This document shows positions 1-6,500 of a stretch of 9,806 bases of DNA, one piece after another. A program made the translations under genes and the position numbers. The notes beneath the pieces were generated by a model, which had not been told where the DNA came from, made no database searches, and saw only the letters and a program-made list of their open reading frames with translations. The stretch is from Gemmatimonadota bacterium. Its GTDB lineage: Bacteria > Gemmatimonadota > Gemmatimonadetes > JACCXV01. The stretch covers positions 1 to 9,806 of the forward strand of contig JACCXV010000096.1 of the NCBI GenBank assembly GCA_013696835.1, in the 5' to 3' direction. Position 1 is the first letter of the stretch. Each line of letters opens with the position of its first letter.

Positions 1-100
1 GGGAACGAAGGCCCGTGCCGGAAAGGCGCAGGTGGACCGCATGGCGGCCGCGCTGATCCTGCAGGGCTATCTCGACTCGCAGCATCGCACGCGGCCATGA
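1..100 (+). CDS. ruvX: Putative Holliday junction resolvase RuvX/YqgF, C-terminal end (5' truncated)
   Basis: Only the last 32 residues are in the window; the reading frame enters at base 2 and stops at TGA 98-100. The visible peptide contains KAQVDRMAAALILQGYLDS, which matches the C-terminal helix of the YqgF/RuvX RNase H-fold family, where an invariant Asp followed by an Ala-Ala-x-x-Ile-Leu stretch supplies the last acidic catalytic residue (here the Asp of QVDRMAA). The family resolves recombination intermediates or processes pre-16S rRNA in the cytoplasm. The stop overlaps the mltG start as ATGA, so the two are translationally coupled. The ruvX-mltG adjacency is seen in several bacterial lineages and supports the call. 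Identification rests on a short fragment. Confidence 0.8.
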   Translation, partial: GTKARAGKAQVDRMAAALILQGYLDSQHRTRP

Positions 101-1116
101 GCGGCCGTGTGCTGCGGCGGCTGGCAGCGCTGTCCCTGACTCTGGCGGTCATGGTGGCTGTGCTCGCAGCCGGCGGCTGGTACCTGCTGGCACCCGTCGA
201 CGTCGACGTCACCCGCGGACGCAGCACGAAGATCGGGATCGAGATCCCGCGCGGGGCGCACATGGGCGAGATCGCCGCGCTGCTGCAGGAACGCGACCTG
301 ATCCGGAACGCTCTGGCCTTTCGCTGGTACGCGCGCATGCGTGGCGAAGCGGACCACATCCATGCCGGTCGCTACGACGTTCCACGCGGGCTCTCCGCGC
401 CCGATCTCCTGGCCCAGCTGGTGGAGGGCCGCATCCGCCTGACCCGGCTCGTGGTCCCGGAGGGTCTCACCGCTGACGAGGCTGCGCACGTCGCGGCCAG
501 CCAGGCGCGCTTCTCCGCCGCGGAGTACCTGGCCCTCGCACGCGACTCGCTGCTGGCCGACTCGCTGGGCGTCCCGGGGCCCACGCTCGAGGGCTACCTC
601 TTCCCCGAGACCTACTTCGTGGATCCGGCGATCACCGCGCGCGAGTTCGTGGCTCTGCAGGCGCGAACGTTCCGCAGGGTCTTCGAGCCCGATCTGCTGA
701 AGGGAGCAACCGGACGCGGCATGCCCGGAAAGGAAGCCGTCATCCTCGCGTCCATCATCGAGGCCGAGGCGCGACGGCCGGAGGAGCGCCGGACTATCTC
801 GGCGGTCTACCACAACCGGCTCGACCAGGGAATGCCCCTCGAGGCCGACCCGACCGTCCAGTACGCCCTGGGAGGCCACCGCGCGCGCGTGCTCTACCGT
901 GATCTGGAGGTCAACTCTCCGTACAACACGTACCGCAATCCCGGCCTGCCCCCCGGCCCCATCAACAGCCCGGGCCGCGCCTCCCTCGAGGCCGCCGTGC
1001 ACCCGGACTCGAGCTCCTACCTCTACTTCTTCTGGATCGGGGACTCCCTCGGTACCCACACGTTCTCGCGCACCTACGACGAGCATCTCCGCAAGCGCGC
1101 CCAGCTCCGCCGCTAG
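97..1116 (+). CDS. mltG: Endolytic murein transglycosylase MltG (YceG-like)
   Basis: This 339-residue protein has a short basic N-terminus, one membrane anchor at about residues 9-31, and a periplasmic YceG/MltG domain to the end. The family cleaves nascent glycan strands internally next to the peptidoglycan synthases and is thought to set glycan chain length. The signature region is intact: ILASIIEAEARRPEER at about 216-231 places the catalytic Glu at E222 (equivalent to E. coli E218), followed by SAVYHNRL, the LEADPTVQYALG block and NSPYNTYRNPGLPPGPI at 273-289. The length is normal for the family. The ATG start is fixed by the ATGA overlap with ruvX, and no separate promoter is visible, so it is probably co-transcribed with ruvX. 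It converges on the minus-strand membrane protein gene across a 194-base gap. I see nothing truncated or missing. Confidence 0.95.
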   Translation: MSGRVLRRLAALSLTLAVMVAVLAAGGWYLLAPVDVDVTRGRSTKIGIEIPRGAHMGEIAALLQERDLIRNALAFRWYARMRGEADHIHAGRYDVPRGLSAPDLLAQLVEGRIRLTRLVVPEGLTADEAAHVAASQARFSAAEYLALARDSLLADSLGVPGPTLEGYLFPETYFVDPAITAREFVALQARTFRRVFEPDLLKGATGRGMPGKEAVILASIIEAEARRPEERRTISAVYHNRLDQGMPLEADPTVQYALGGHRARVLYRDLEVNSPYNTYRNPGLPPGPINSPGRASLEAAVHPDSSSYLYFFWIGDSLGTHTFSRTYDEHLRKRAQLRR

Positions 1117-1125
1117 CTCCCCGCT

Positions 1126-1157
1126 AGGAACAAAAAGAAAGCCGCCCACTCGGCGGC
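1126..1157 (-). terminator. Rho-independent terminator of the minus-strand ilvE operon
   Basis: On the minus strand, a 6-bp perfect stem (arms 1157-1152 and 1146-1141, GCCGCC/GGCGGC, five-base loop GAGTG) is followed directly by TTTCTTTTTGTT. This is a textbook intrinsic terminator for transcription arriving from the 96-aa membrane protein gene. On the plus strand the same stem is preceded by A-runs and followed by C-rich sequence, so it should act at most weakly on mltG transcripts. Confidence 0.75.
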
Positions 1158-1194
1158 CCCTTCGCTCGCAGATCGCGCTATCCACTGTTGCCTC

Positions 1195-1263
1195 AGCGGG
1201 GGAGGACCGCCCGCCCGGGACGACCTCTTCCCCTTCGGCCCGGGCGGGCGGTCCTCCCCGCTA
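1195..1263. repeat. Long inverted repeat (24-bp stem) formed by an inverted copy of the tandem unit
   Basis: Bases 1195-1219 are the reverse complement of the tandem unit and pair with 1239-1262, leaving a 19-base loop (1220-1238). Pairing is continuous except for one bulged base caused by the missing C in the first tandem copy. No U-tract follows on either strand, so this is not itself a canonical terminator; the terminator lies about 40 bases further on the minus strand. Likely roles are an RNA 3'-end stabiliser or a REP-like extragenic element. This is inference from position alone. Confidence 0.85.
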
Positions 1264-1313
1264 CCGGGCGGGCGGTCCTCCCCCGCTACCGGGCGGGCGG
1301 TCCTCCCCCGCTA
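1240..1313. repeat. Three tandem copies of a 25-bp G+C-rich unit
   Basis: Three head-to-tail copies of CCGGGCGGGCGGTCCTCCCC plus CGCTA lie at 1240-1263 (24 bp, one C fewer), 1264-1288 and 1289-1313; the last two are identical. The CTA ending the third copy is the complement of the TAG stop of the minus-strand membrane protein gene, so the array begins exactly at that stop codon, and every unit carries a TAG on that strand. Each unit has two GGG runs and one GG on the plus strand, giving G-quadruplex potential between copies. No flanking cas genes and no spacers are present, so it is not a CRISPR. Confidence 0.9.
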
Positions 1314-1601
1314 CTTCTTGTCGATCATCCGAATCAGTCTGGCCGCCAGCCGCAGCCCGCGCAGGAAGAAGAACACGAACAGGCAGGTGGTGAGGACGAG
1401 GATCAGGTTCAGCAACCACACGGCTTCGACGTCCTGCGCGGCGAAGGCGACGAGGCCGATCGCCGAGAACAGCGCGGGGACGACGACGAAGAGCGCGAAA
1501 GCGACGGCGACGAGCTCGCCGAGGCTGGGTTTGCGCCGGGGGAGCGCACCTGGGGAGCGCCTGCCGCGGGGAGAGCGTGGTGCGCCAGCCTGGATCGTCA
1601 T
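1311..1601 (-). CDS. Small two-helix membrane protein of unknown function
   Basis: I do not recognise this 96-residue protein. It has a strongly basic, Pro-rich N-terminus (about residues 1-27, many Arg), then two hydrophobic segments at about 29-53 and 59-81 separated by a short loop (AAQDVEA), and a basic tail ending RMIDKK. By the positive-inside rule it is probably an inner-membrane hairpin with both ends in the cytoplasm. The chosen ATG at 1599-1601 gives the compact protein. The same frame is open upstream to an ATG at 1763, but that extension would overlap the ilvE 3' end and is low-complexity, so I rejected it. No strong ribosome binding site is visible upstream of the ATG. It follows ilvE by 82 bases and is the last gene before the terminator; the stop codon lies inside the tandem repeat. 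Hydrophobicity and frame make it likely to be real. Confidence 0.65.
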   Translation of the reverse strand: MTIQAGAPRSPRGRRSPGALPRRKPSLGELVAVAFALFVVVPALFSAIGLVAFAAQDVEAVWLLNLILVLTTCLFVFFFLRGLRLAARLIRMIDKK

Positions 1602-1683
1602 CGGTTCACGCCGAGGTAAAGGTCGCTGAACCGAGGATACGCGGCGCGGCAGGCCGACCCCATCGGCCGGCGGGTCGCCGCGA

Positions 1684-2697
1684 CTACGTCCGGCCGGTGC
1701 TCTGGACGCCGGCTTCGTGCGACCGCGGTCGTAGGACCCTCCTCCCGTCCATCCCGTTCCCACCCCGCTCTTTCAGGAACGTGAGCCATCCCAAATCGGC
1801 GTGCGCTTCGCCGCGCGCCGCCGCGAAGAAGCTGTCCTGCAGGCGGCGGGTGACGGCACCGACCGTGCCGTCACCGATCGACCGCCCGTCCACCTCACGG
1901 ATCGGCGTCACCTCGGCGGCCGTGCCCGTGAAGAACGCCTCATCCGCCTCCAGCACGTCCTCCAGCCGGATCCACGTCTGGATGCGGCTCGGTATGCCGT
2001 GCAGCCTGGCCAGCTCGAGCACCGAGGCCTGGGTGATCCCGGGAAGGATCGATGCGGGCGCGTCGTTGGTGAGGAGCGTCCCATCCTTCACGTAGAACAC
2101 GTTCTCGCCGGACCCCTCCGCAACGAAGCCCTCCTGGTTCAGCAGGAGGGCCTCCTCGAAGCCGCGCGCGCGGGCGTCCGAGAGCGACAGGAACGAGTTC
2201 AGGTACTGGCCGCAGCCCTTGGCGGTGGAGGGGACGCTTGAGGTGTGCGTCTTGCGCCAGGGTGACACCGTCACGCGGATGCCGTTCTGGATGCCGTCCG
2301 CGCCCAGGTACATGGGGAACGGATACACCACGATGGCGACCGTGACGGGACACTGGCGAGGAAGGATCCCGAGGTTGCCGTAGCCGTAGAGGGCGAGCGG
2401 GCGGACGTACCCCTCCGTGAGCTCGCTGGACTCGATGACGTCGCGAACCGCCTGCGCGAGCTGCTCCTCGGACCAGCCGAGCTGCATCCGGTACTGGGCG
2501 GCGGAGCGCTCGAAGCGCTGCAGGTGCTCTCCCAGCCGGAAGAGCGCCGGCCCGCGGGCGGTGTCGTAGAAACGGATGCCCTCGAAGACGCCGGTGCCGT
2601 AATGGAGGCCGTGCACGCACACGTGCACGCGCGCGTCGCTCCAAGGCAGAAGATCGCCGTCGAGCCAGATGGCCCCCCGCTCCGGGAAGAACCCCAT
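1684..2697 (-). CDS. ilvE: Branched-chain amino acid aminotransferase IlvE
   Basis: This is a fold-type IV PLP enzyme that interconverts Leu/Ile/Val and their 2-oxo acids using glutamate/2-oxoglutarate in the cytoplasm. The 337-residue frame shows the family blocks in order: HGLHYGTGVFEGIR (29-42), VRPLALYGYGNLGI (98-111), the PLP-binding lysine K160 in TAKGCGQYLNS, EGSGEN (194-199), PGIT (219-222) and FTGTAAEVTPI (256-266). This follows E. coli IlvE closely, including the position of the lysine. ATG 2697 was chosen because it begins just before the conserved GAIWLDG strand and avoids overlap with the upstream gene; a GGCGGGGGTG stretch lies upstream. An in-frame ATG at 2793 would overlap that gene by 44 bases. 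Homology ends at about residue 308 (GWLTFL), close to the E. coli end, leaving a 29-residue Gly/Arg-rich tail that looks non-native. It sits 52 bases after the lipoprotein gene and is probably in the same operon. Confidence 0.93.
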   Translation of the reverse strand: MGFFPERGAIWLDGDLLPWSDARVHVCVHGLHYGTGVFEGIRFYDTARGPALFRLGEHLQRFERSAAQYRMQLGWSEEQLAQAVRDVIESSELTEGYVRPLALYGYGNLGILPRQCPVTVAIVVYPFPMYLGADGIQNGIRVTVSPWRKTHTSSVPSTAKGCGQYLNSFLSLSDARARGFEEALLLNQEGFVAEGSGENVFYVKDGTLLTNDAPASILPGITQASVLELARLHGIPSRIQTWIRLEDVLEADEAFFTGTAAEVTPIREVDGRSIGDGTVGAVTRRLQDSFFAAARGEAHADLGWLTFLKERGGNGMDGRRVLRPRSHEAGVQSTGRT

Positions 2698-2749
2698 CCA
2701 CGCACCCCCGCCGGAAGCGCCCGGCCGCAAGAAAGAAGGGAGGCCCGGC

Positions 2750-4570
2750 CTACCGCACGCGGACCAGGAAGCGCTGCTCGACCCCGCCGTCATCGCTCAC
2801 GCCGTACGATCCCACCGACTGCACGTTCTTGAAGGCTTCGATGACCTTGGTCATCGTGTCCTGCGTCTGGGCGGACGCCTGGCCGCTCATCTGCTGGAAG
2901 GTCGTGAGCGCCGTGCCAACCTCGGTCATGAGCTGCGCCGTGTTCGCGAAGCCGACCAGGTTCGCCTCCCCGGGATAGAAGCCCGAGAGAGCCTTGAACT
3001 CCGCCGCAGAGCCCACGGCCGGCGTGGCCCCCGTCTTGGCGTCGAGCATGCGCTGGAGGGCGCCCCGGGAGAGCGCCACCACGGCATAGTCGTCGTGCAG
3101 GGCGTACGCCGGCGCCAGCCCTTCGCCGAGCGGCGTCGGCGCGAAACGGATCGCGACGCCCTTGTAGTCCGCCTGCTGAAACTGGATCGGTATCGGCTGC
3201 CCGGAGGACTGCACTGCGCGCGCGATCTGCGCCTCCAGCTTCTCGAAGAAGGCCTTGGCGCGCGCCTGGTCCGTGGACTGGATGATCAGGCTGACCTGCG
3301 GCACGGGGAAGAAGCCGCCCTTCACCACACCGTTGAGACCGATCGCGGCCTCCTTCCCCATCCAGCCCAGGATGTCCTCCCGAATCCGCAAGCTACTCTG
3401 AGCCTCGAACGTGGCGATCCCGCTGTCCACCATGGCTGCCGCGTCCGCTCCGTCGCCCGCGGCGCCGCGCACCCGCGAAGCGTCCCGCAGGTAGGCGAGC
3501 GCAAAGTCGTAGATGCGGGGCGCGTCCAGCAGGTTGACCGCGTAGAACGCCAGGGTGGAATCCGGGAAGTAGCCAACCGCCTCCATCTCCGAGGCGGGCG
3601 TTCGGAGCATCTCGCGCAGGGGCTCAGCGCCGGCGGAGCCGGGATCCAGCAGCGCGTAGCTCGAGATCTGAAGGCCCTCGTCGGTCCACTGCGTCCCCGC
3701 GACCGTGGCGGACTGGATGTTGTACTTGTCCATCACGTCCAGCATCTCGTCGGTCACCGGGGCCGAGTCCCCGGCCGCGGAACGGGCCTTCTGCATCGAG
3801 CCCATCAGCCCCCGCACGCCGCCGCGATTCACGAACAGCGTGATGCTCGCCTCGCCCACGTGGGTCAGGGCCCGCTGGTAGAGCGTGTCCGATGCCATCG
3901 TGCCAGCTTCGCCGCCGTCCAGGGCGTCGACGGCGCTCTGGAAGCCGGCCTGGTCGCTGGAGAGCACGAGCTTCTCCCGGTGGAACCCGTACAGCCCCCG
4001 GACCTGGTTTTCCGGCGAGGACACCACCGTCACTTCCACGCCCTTGTACGTCTCGCTGGTGAACTTCGTCTGCAGGCTGTCCTGCGCTGCCCGGCGCAGG
4101 TTGGCGAGAATCGAGCCCATGGCGTCCTTGTCGCCCATGTCGGCGACGACGACCACGCGCTGAGTGGTGTCGGACGCCCCGCCGCCACCGGCGTAGACTC
4201 CGATCTGCACCTTGTCGCCCAGCGTCTGGAACAGCGTCTGCTCGTTCAGAGGCACGCCCGCGAGGGCCTGGAAGCGCTGCGAGGTCTGCGCGAGCGCGGG
4301 GCGCATTCGCTGCCGCACCTCGGGGATGGCCGCGAGCTGGGTGTAGAACTGGGTTGCCTTGATGCGCGTCCAGAAGCTCTCGAGGTCGTGCACGGAGACC
4401 ACCACCGTGGCGCCGGCAGGCAGATCCCCCGCGACCGCCTCGGTCTCGACAGAACCCGCACGCGCGGCCCCGGGCCGAGCCGCTTCCGGCCCTTCCTCCT
4501 TCTTGCGACAACCCGGGACCGCGAGGAACAGCGCCAGGCCGAGCCACGTTGCCCGAGCGAGGAACGACAT
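2750..4570 (-). CDS. Candidate lipoprotein, DUF3352-like, with internal duplication; function unknown
   Basis: This 606-residue protein begins with a signal-like hydrophobic segment ending LFLAVPGC. C21 is a plausible lipidation site, although Pro at -2 is not typical of a lipobox; a charged KKEEG linker follows. The body starts with a LPAGATVVVSV strand and resembles DUF3352-type proteins. I see two related halves: LGDKVQIGVYAG to about 218, and MGKEAAIGLNGV (404-415) to about 512. Both continue through a strand rich in Val/Ile, a helix (ILANLRRAA versus FFEKLEAQI), a YKGV motif (175-178 and 469-472), and a GLYGFHREKLVLSSD versus PAYALHDDYAVVALS strand pair. No catalytic motif is visible. 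An AGGAG ribosome binding site lies 10 bases before the ATG, and a consensus promoter lies upstream. It is first in a probable operon with ilvE and the small membrane protein. The real length and start are well supported; the family name is tentative. Confidence 0.85.
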   Translation of the reverse strand: MSFLARATWLGLALFLAVPGCRKKEEGPEAARPGAARAGSVETEAVAGDLPAGATVVVSVHDLESFWTRIKATQFYTQLAAIPEVRQRMRPALAQTSQRFQALAGVPLNEQTLFQTLGDKVQIGVYAGGGGASDTTQRVVVVADMGDKDAMGSILANLRRAAQDSLQTKFTSETYKGVEVTVVSSPENQVRGLYGFHREKLVLSSDQAGFQSAVDALDGGEAGTMASDTLYQRALTHVGEASITLFVNRGGVRGLMGSMQKARSAAGDSAPVTDEMLDVMDKYNIQSATVAGTQWTDEGLQISSYALLDPGSAGAEPLREMLRTPASEMEAVGYFPDSTLAFYAVNLLDAPRIYDFALAYLRDASRVRGAAGDGADAAAMVDSGIATFEAQSSLRIREDILGWMGKEAAIGLNGVVKGGFFPVPQVSLIIQSTDQARAKAFFEKLEAQIARAVQSSGQPIPIQFQQADYKGVAIRFAPTPLGEGLAPAYALHDDYAVVALSRGALQRMLDAKTGATPAVGSAAEFKALSGFYPGEANLVGFANTAQLMTEVGTALTTFQQMSGQASAQTQDTMTKVIEAFKNVQSVGSYGVSDDGGVEQRFLVRVR

Positions 4571-4627
4571 GGATGCAAGGCTCCTGTGAAGAGGGTCATC
4601 GCTTCGCGGGATGCGTACGGGGAAACG

Positions 4628-4656
4628 AGTTTACACGGCCACCCCGACCCTGTCAA
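4628..4656 (-). promoter_or_regulatory. Sigma70-type promoter of the lipoprotein-ilvE operon
   Basis: On the minus strand, TTGACA (4656-4651) matches the -35 consensus exactly, with a 17-base spacer and TAAACT (4633-4628) as the -10 (four of six, including the key first, second and last positions). This predicts a transcription start near 4621 and a leader of about 50 bases before the lipoprotein ATG, whose AGGAG lies inside that leader. Such a match is uncommon by chance in sequence this rich in G+C. Confidence 0.75.
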
Positions 4657-4684
4657 AATGCCGCCACCGCCGGGGCGTGACCGC

Positions 4685-4721
4685 GGACCGGGGTTGCTCC
4701 CCTTTGGGTGGCACCCGGTCC
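4685..4721. promoter_or_regulatory. Compact inverted-repeat element that can fold as a three-way junction
   Basis: Outer arms GGACC (4685-4689) and GGTCC (4717-4721) are perfect complements. Between them lie GGGG-ttgct-CCCC (4690-4702) and, after TTT, GGGT-ggc-ACCC (4706-4716). The same bases can alternatively pair as an 8-bp GGACCGGG/CCCGGTCC hairpin. It sits in the divergent gap, 84 bases before the Asp-box gene start and upstream of the minus-strand promoter. It could be an operator or a 5'-UTR structure for the plus-strand gene; I match it to no known riboswitch. Confidence 0.45.
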
Positions 4722-4805
4722 AGCTTGCCGTGTATCTCTACCGCAAGTCCCAACGCCGAAAGGCCACCCCCCGCCACGATCTCCGTCGAAAGCGAAGGAG
4801 CTGAG

Positions 4806-6464
4806 ATGAAGCGAAAGCAGTGCTGTATGTGTGCAGGGCTCCTGCTCGCAATTGCGTCCCGCACGGGGGCGGCGGGCGCACAGCAGTTCACTCCCGAGGA
4901 CGCCGGGCGGGACATGGCGGCACAGCGCTCGATTCAGGCCCGCGACTACGGGGACAAGGCGCGGGCGGCGGCCCGTGACCTGGCGCAACTCAGGACCCGG
5001 GAGTTCGTGCCTTCCGAGATCGAGTGCAGGGTTCGAAGCGGCGCGGCGACCGACGTGAACCTCGACTGCGATCATCCGTTCCTGCCCAACAACGAGCCTC
5101 ACGTCGCCGTGAATCCCAACGATCCGCAGCATGTGGTCGCCAGCTCGAACGACTTCGACTCGTGCTGCGACGAGTTCTACACGACCTTCGACGCCGGCCG
5201 AACCTGGACGACCGGGAACATGTCCAGCGAGGACCCGGGGCGAATCGGCAGCGATCCCGTCACGACCTTCGACCCGCAGACGGGCCGCGTCATCCACGCG
5301 TCGCTGAACTTCAAGATCACCAACGGGCTGGCGGACGACGGAGACCTGGTGGTGTCGCTCTCCGACGACGGCGGCATCACGTGGGGAAATCCGGTGGTGG
5401 TCTCCGACGGGATCGGAGACGACTTCGCGCCCGTGCAGTACTTCAACGACAAGCCGTGGATCGTAACCGACTACCATCCGTCCTCGCCACACTACGGACG
5501 GACCTACATGACGTGGAGCCGCTTCTTCAGCCGCAACGGGTTCTACGTGGAGTCGCCGATCTTCGAGTCGCACAGCGACGACGCCGGACGGAACTGGTCG
5601 CGCCCGCAGGAGATCTCGGGCACGAGCGCCGCCCTCTGCACGTTTCAGGTGGCGGGAGAAGCCGGCCGCTGCGACCAGGACCAGTACTCGATTCCGACGG
5701 TGGGGCCGGACGGCACCGTGTACGTGGCGTTCCTGAACTCGCAGCATGAGGCCGCATGGGAGGAAGGTGAGTTCGGCGAGAACCAGTACCTGGTGGTGAG
5801 GTCGACGGACGGGGGGGAGGCCTGGTCGGACCCCGTGCACGTCGTGGACCTCGAGGACGGCAGCCGCGACTACCCGTTCAACGTGGACGGCCGCCGCACG
5901 CTGACGGGCTACCAGGTGCGGGTGAACGCGGCCGGCAACATCGACGCGGATCCCACGTCGGGGAAGATCTACCTCACGTTCGCCGACAACCGCGCCGGCC
6001 GGCGCGACGTGAACCAGCCCGTGACGGACGTCAACGTCTATCTCATGACATCACTCGACGGTGCGACCTGGAGCGGCCCGACGGTGGTGTCCGACGAGGC
6101 GAGCGATCAGTGGTTTCCATGGCTGGACGTGAACCCCGTGAACGGCTCAATCGGCGTCCTCTTCCACGACCGCTCCACGCCACTCTCGCCCGCGCTGTAT
6201 GACAATACGCTGGCCACCGGGCTGCCCGGGTCGTTCCGCTTCGAGACGCTCTCAACCCAGTCGTCCCACCCGCGAGCCTCGCTCTTCTTCCAGGCCGGTG
6301 CGCCGGGGTGCCAGCGCTGCGCCACGTTCTTCGGCGACTACAACTCCCTGGACTACGGACCCGATGGCGCTGCGAACGCCGCATGGACCGACATGCGGCG
6401 GTTCCTCGACCTGGGGGAAATCTCCGGCTACACGGAGAACATCTTCTTCAGGCGTCTGCCGTAA
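4806..6464 (+). CDS. Secreted Asp-box (BNR) beta-propeller protein, sialidase-like fold
   Basis: This is a 552-residue exported protein. A basic start and hydrophobic core lead to a signal peptidase site after AGA (about residue 25). The body holds five Asp-box motifs (S/T-x-D-x-G-x-x-W type): TTFDAGRTW (126-134), SDDGGITW (186-193), SDDAGRNW (257-264), STDGGEAW (333-340) and SLDGATW (416-422), spaced 59-82 residues as expected for consecutive propeller blades. The NEPHVAVNPNDP block (96-107) is common in sialidase-like proteins of unknown substrate. The N-terminal Arg-Ile-Pro motif of true sialidases is not visible, so glycosidase activity is not claimed. Eight cysteines in the mature part (for example C120-C121 and C502/C505) suggest disulfides outside the cytoplasm. 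The start is fixed by AAGGAG at 4795-4800, five bases before ATG; the frame is open further upstream but has no comparable site. It is transcribed divergently from the lipoprotein operon and followed by a hairpin terminator. Confidence 0.85.
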   Translation: MKRKQCCMCAGLLLAIASRTGAAGAQQFTPEDAGRDMAAQRSIQARDYGDKARAAARDLAQLRTREFVPSEIECRVRSGAATDVNLDCDHPFLPNNEPHVAVNPNDPQHVVASSNDFDSCCDEFYTTFDAGRTWTTGNMSSEDPGRIGSDPVTTFDPQTGRVIHASLNFKITNGLADDGDLVVSLSDDGGITWGNPVVVSDGIGDDFAPVQYFNDKPWIVTDYHPSSPHYGRTYMTWSRFFSRNGFYVESPIFESHSDDAGRNWSRPQEISGTSAALCTFQVAGEAGRCDQDQYSIPTVGPDGTVYVAFLNSQHEAAWEEGEFGENQYLVVRSTDGGEAWSDPVHVVDLEDGSRDYPFNVDGRRTLTGYQVRVNAAGNIDADPTSGKIYLTFADNRAGRRDVNQPVTDVNVYLMTSLDGATWSGPTVVSDEASDQWFPWLDVNPVNGSIGVLFHDRSTPLSPALYDNTLATGLPGSFRFETLSTQSSHPRASLFFQAGAPGCQRCATFFGDYNSLDYGPDGAANAAWTDMRRFLDLGEISGYTENIFFRRLP

Positions 6465-6472
6465 GGAATGGA

Positions 6473-6500
6473 GAGGGGGCCGCACGCCTGCGGCTCCCTT
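6473..6500 (+). terminator. Hairpin terminator after the Asp-box gene
   Basis: Beginning 9-11 bases after the TAA, arms 6475-6484 and 6489-6498 form a 10-bp stem (one G-U pair) with a four-base CGCC loop, extendable by A6474-T6499 and a further G-U pair. Only a short T-run follows (TT, then CGCCTC), so efficiency may be modest. Position and stability make it a probable transcription end for the propeller gene. Confidence 0.55.

Noticed and set aside
67..1185. 372-codon minus-strand open frame opposite mltG
   Set aside because: Same artefact; it covers a complete, conserved mltG and has no ribosome binding site or domain.
1240..1313. CRISPR-like array
   Set aside because: The units abut with no spacers, only three copies exist, and no cas genes are nearby.
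1598..1789. 63-codon minus-strand frame ending in an ATGA overlap with the small membrane protein
   Set aside because: It overlaps the ilvE 3' end and is Arg/Pro-rich; the overlap is tempting, but nothing else supports it.
4707..4727. Sigma54-type promoter (TGGCAC followed by TTGC)
   Set aside because: The two elements are about five bases too far apart for a -24/-12 promoter.
2669..4804. 711-codon plus-strand open frame opposite the lipoprotein gene
   Set aside because: It mirrors a well-supported gene; the product is His/Arg/Leu-rich low-complexity sequence with no recognisable domain. Long antisense frames are expected at this G+C content because stop codons are rare.
4653..5840. 395-codon minus-strand open frame opposite the propeller gene start and divergent promoter region
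   Set aside because: It lies opposite a clear signal peptide and Asp-box sequence; the composition is Val/Arg/His-rich without a domain.
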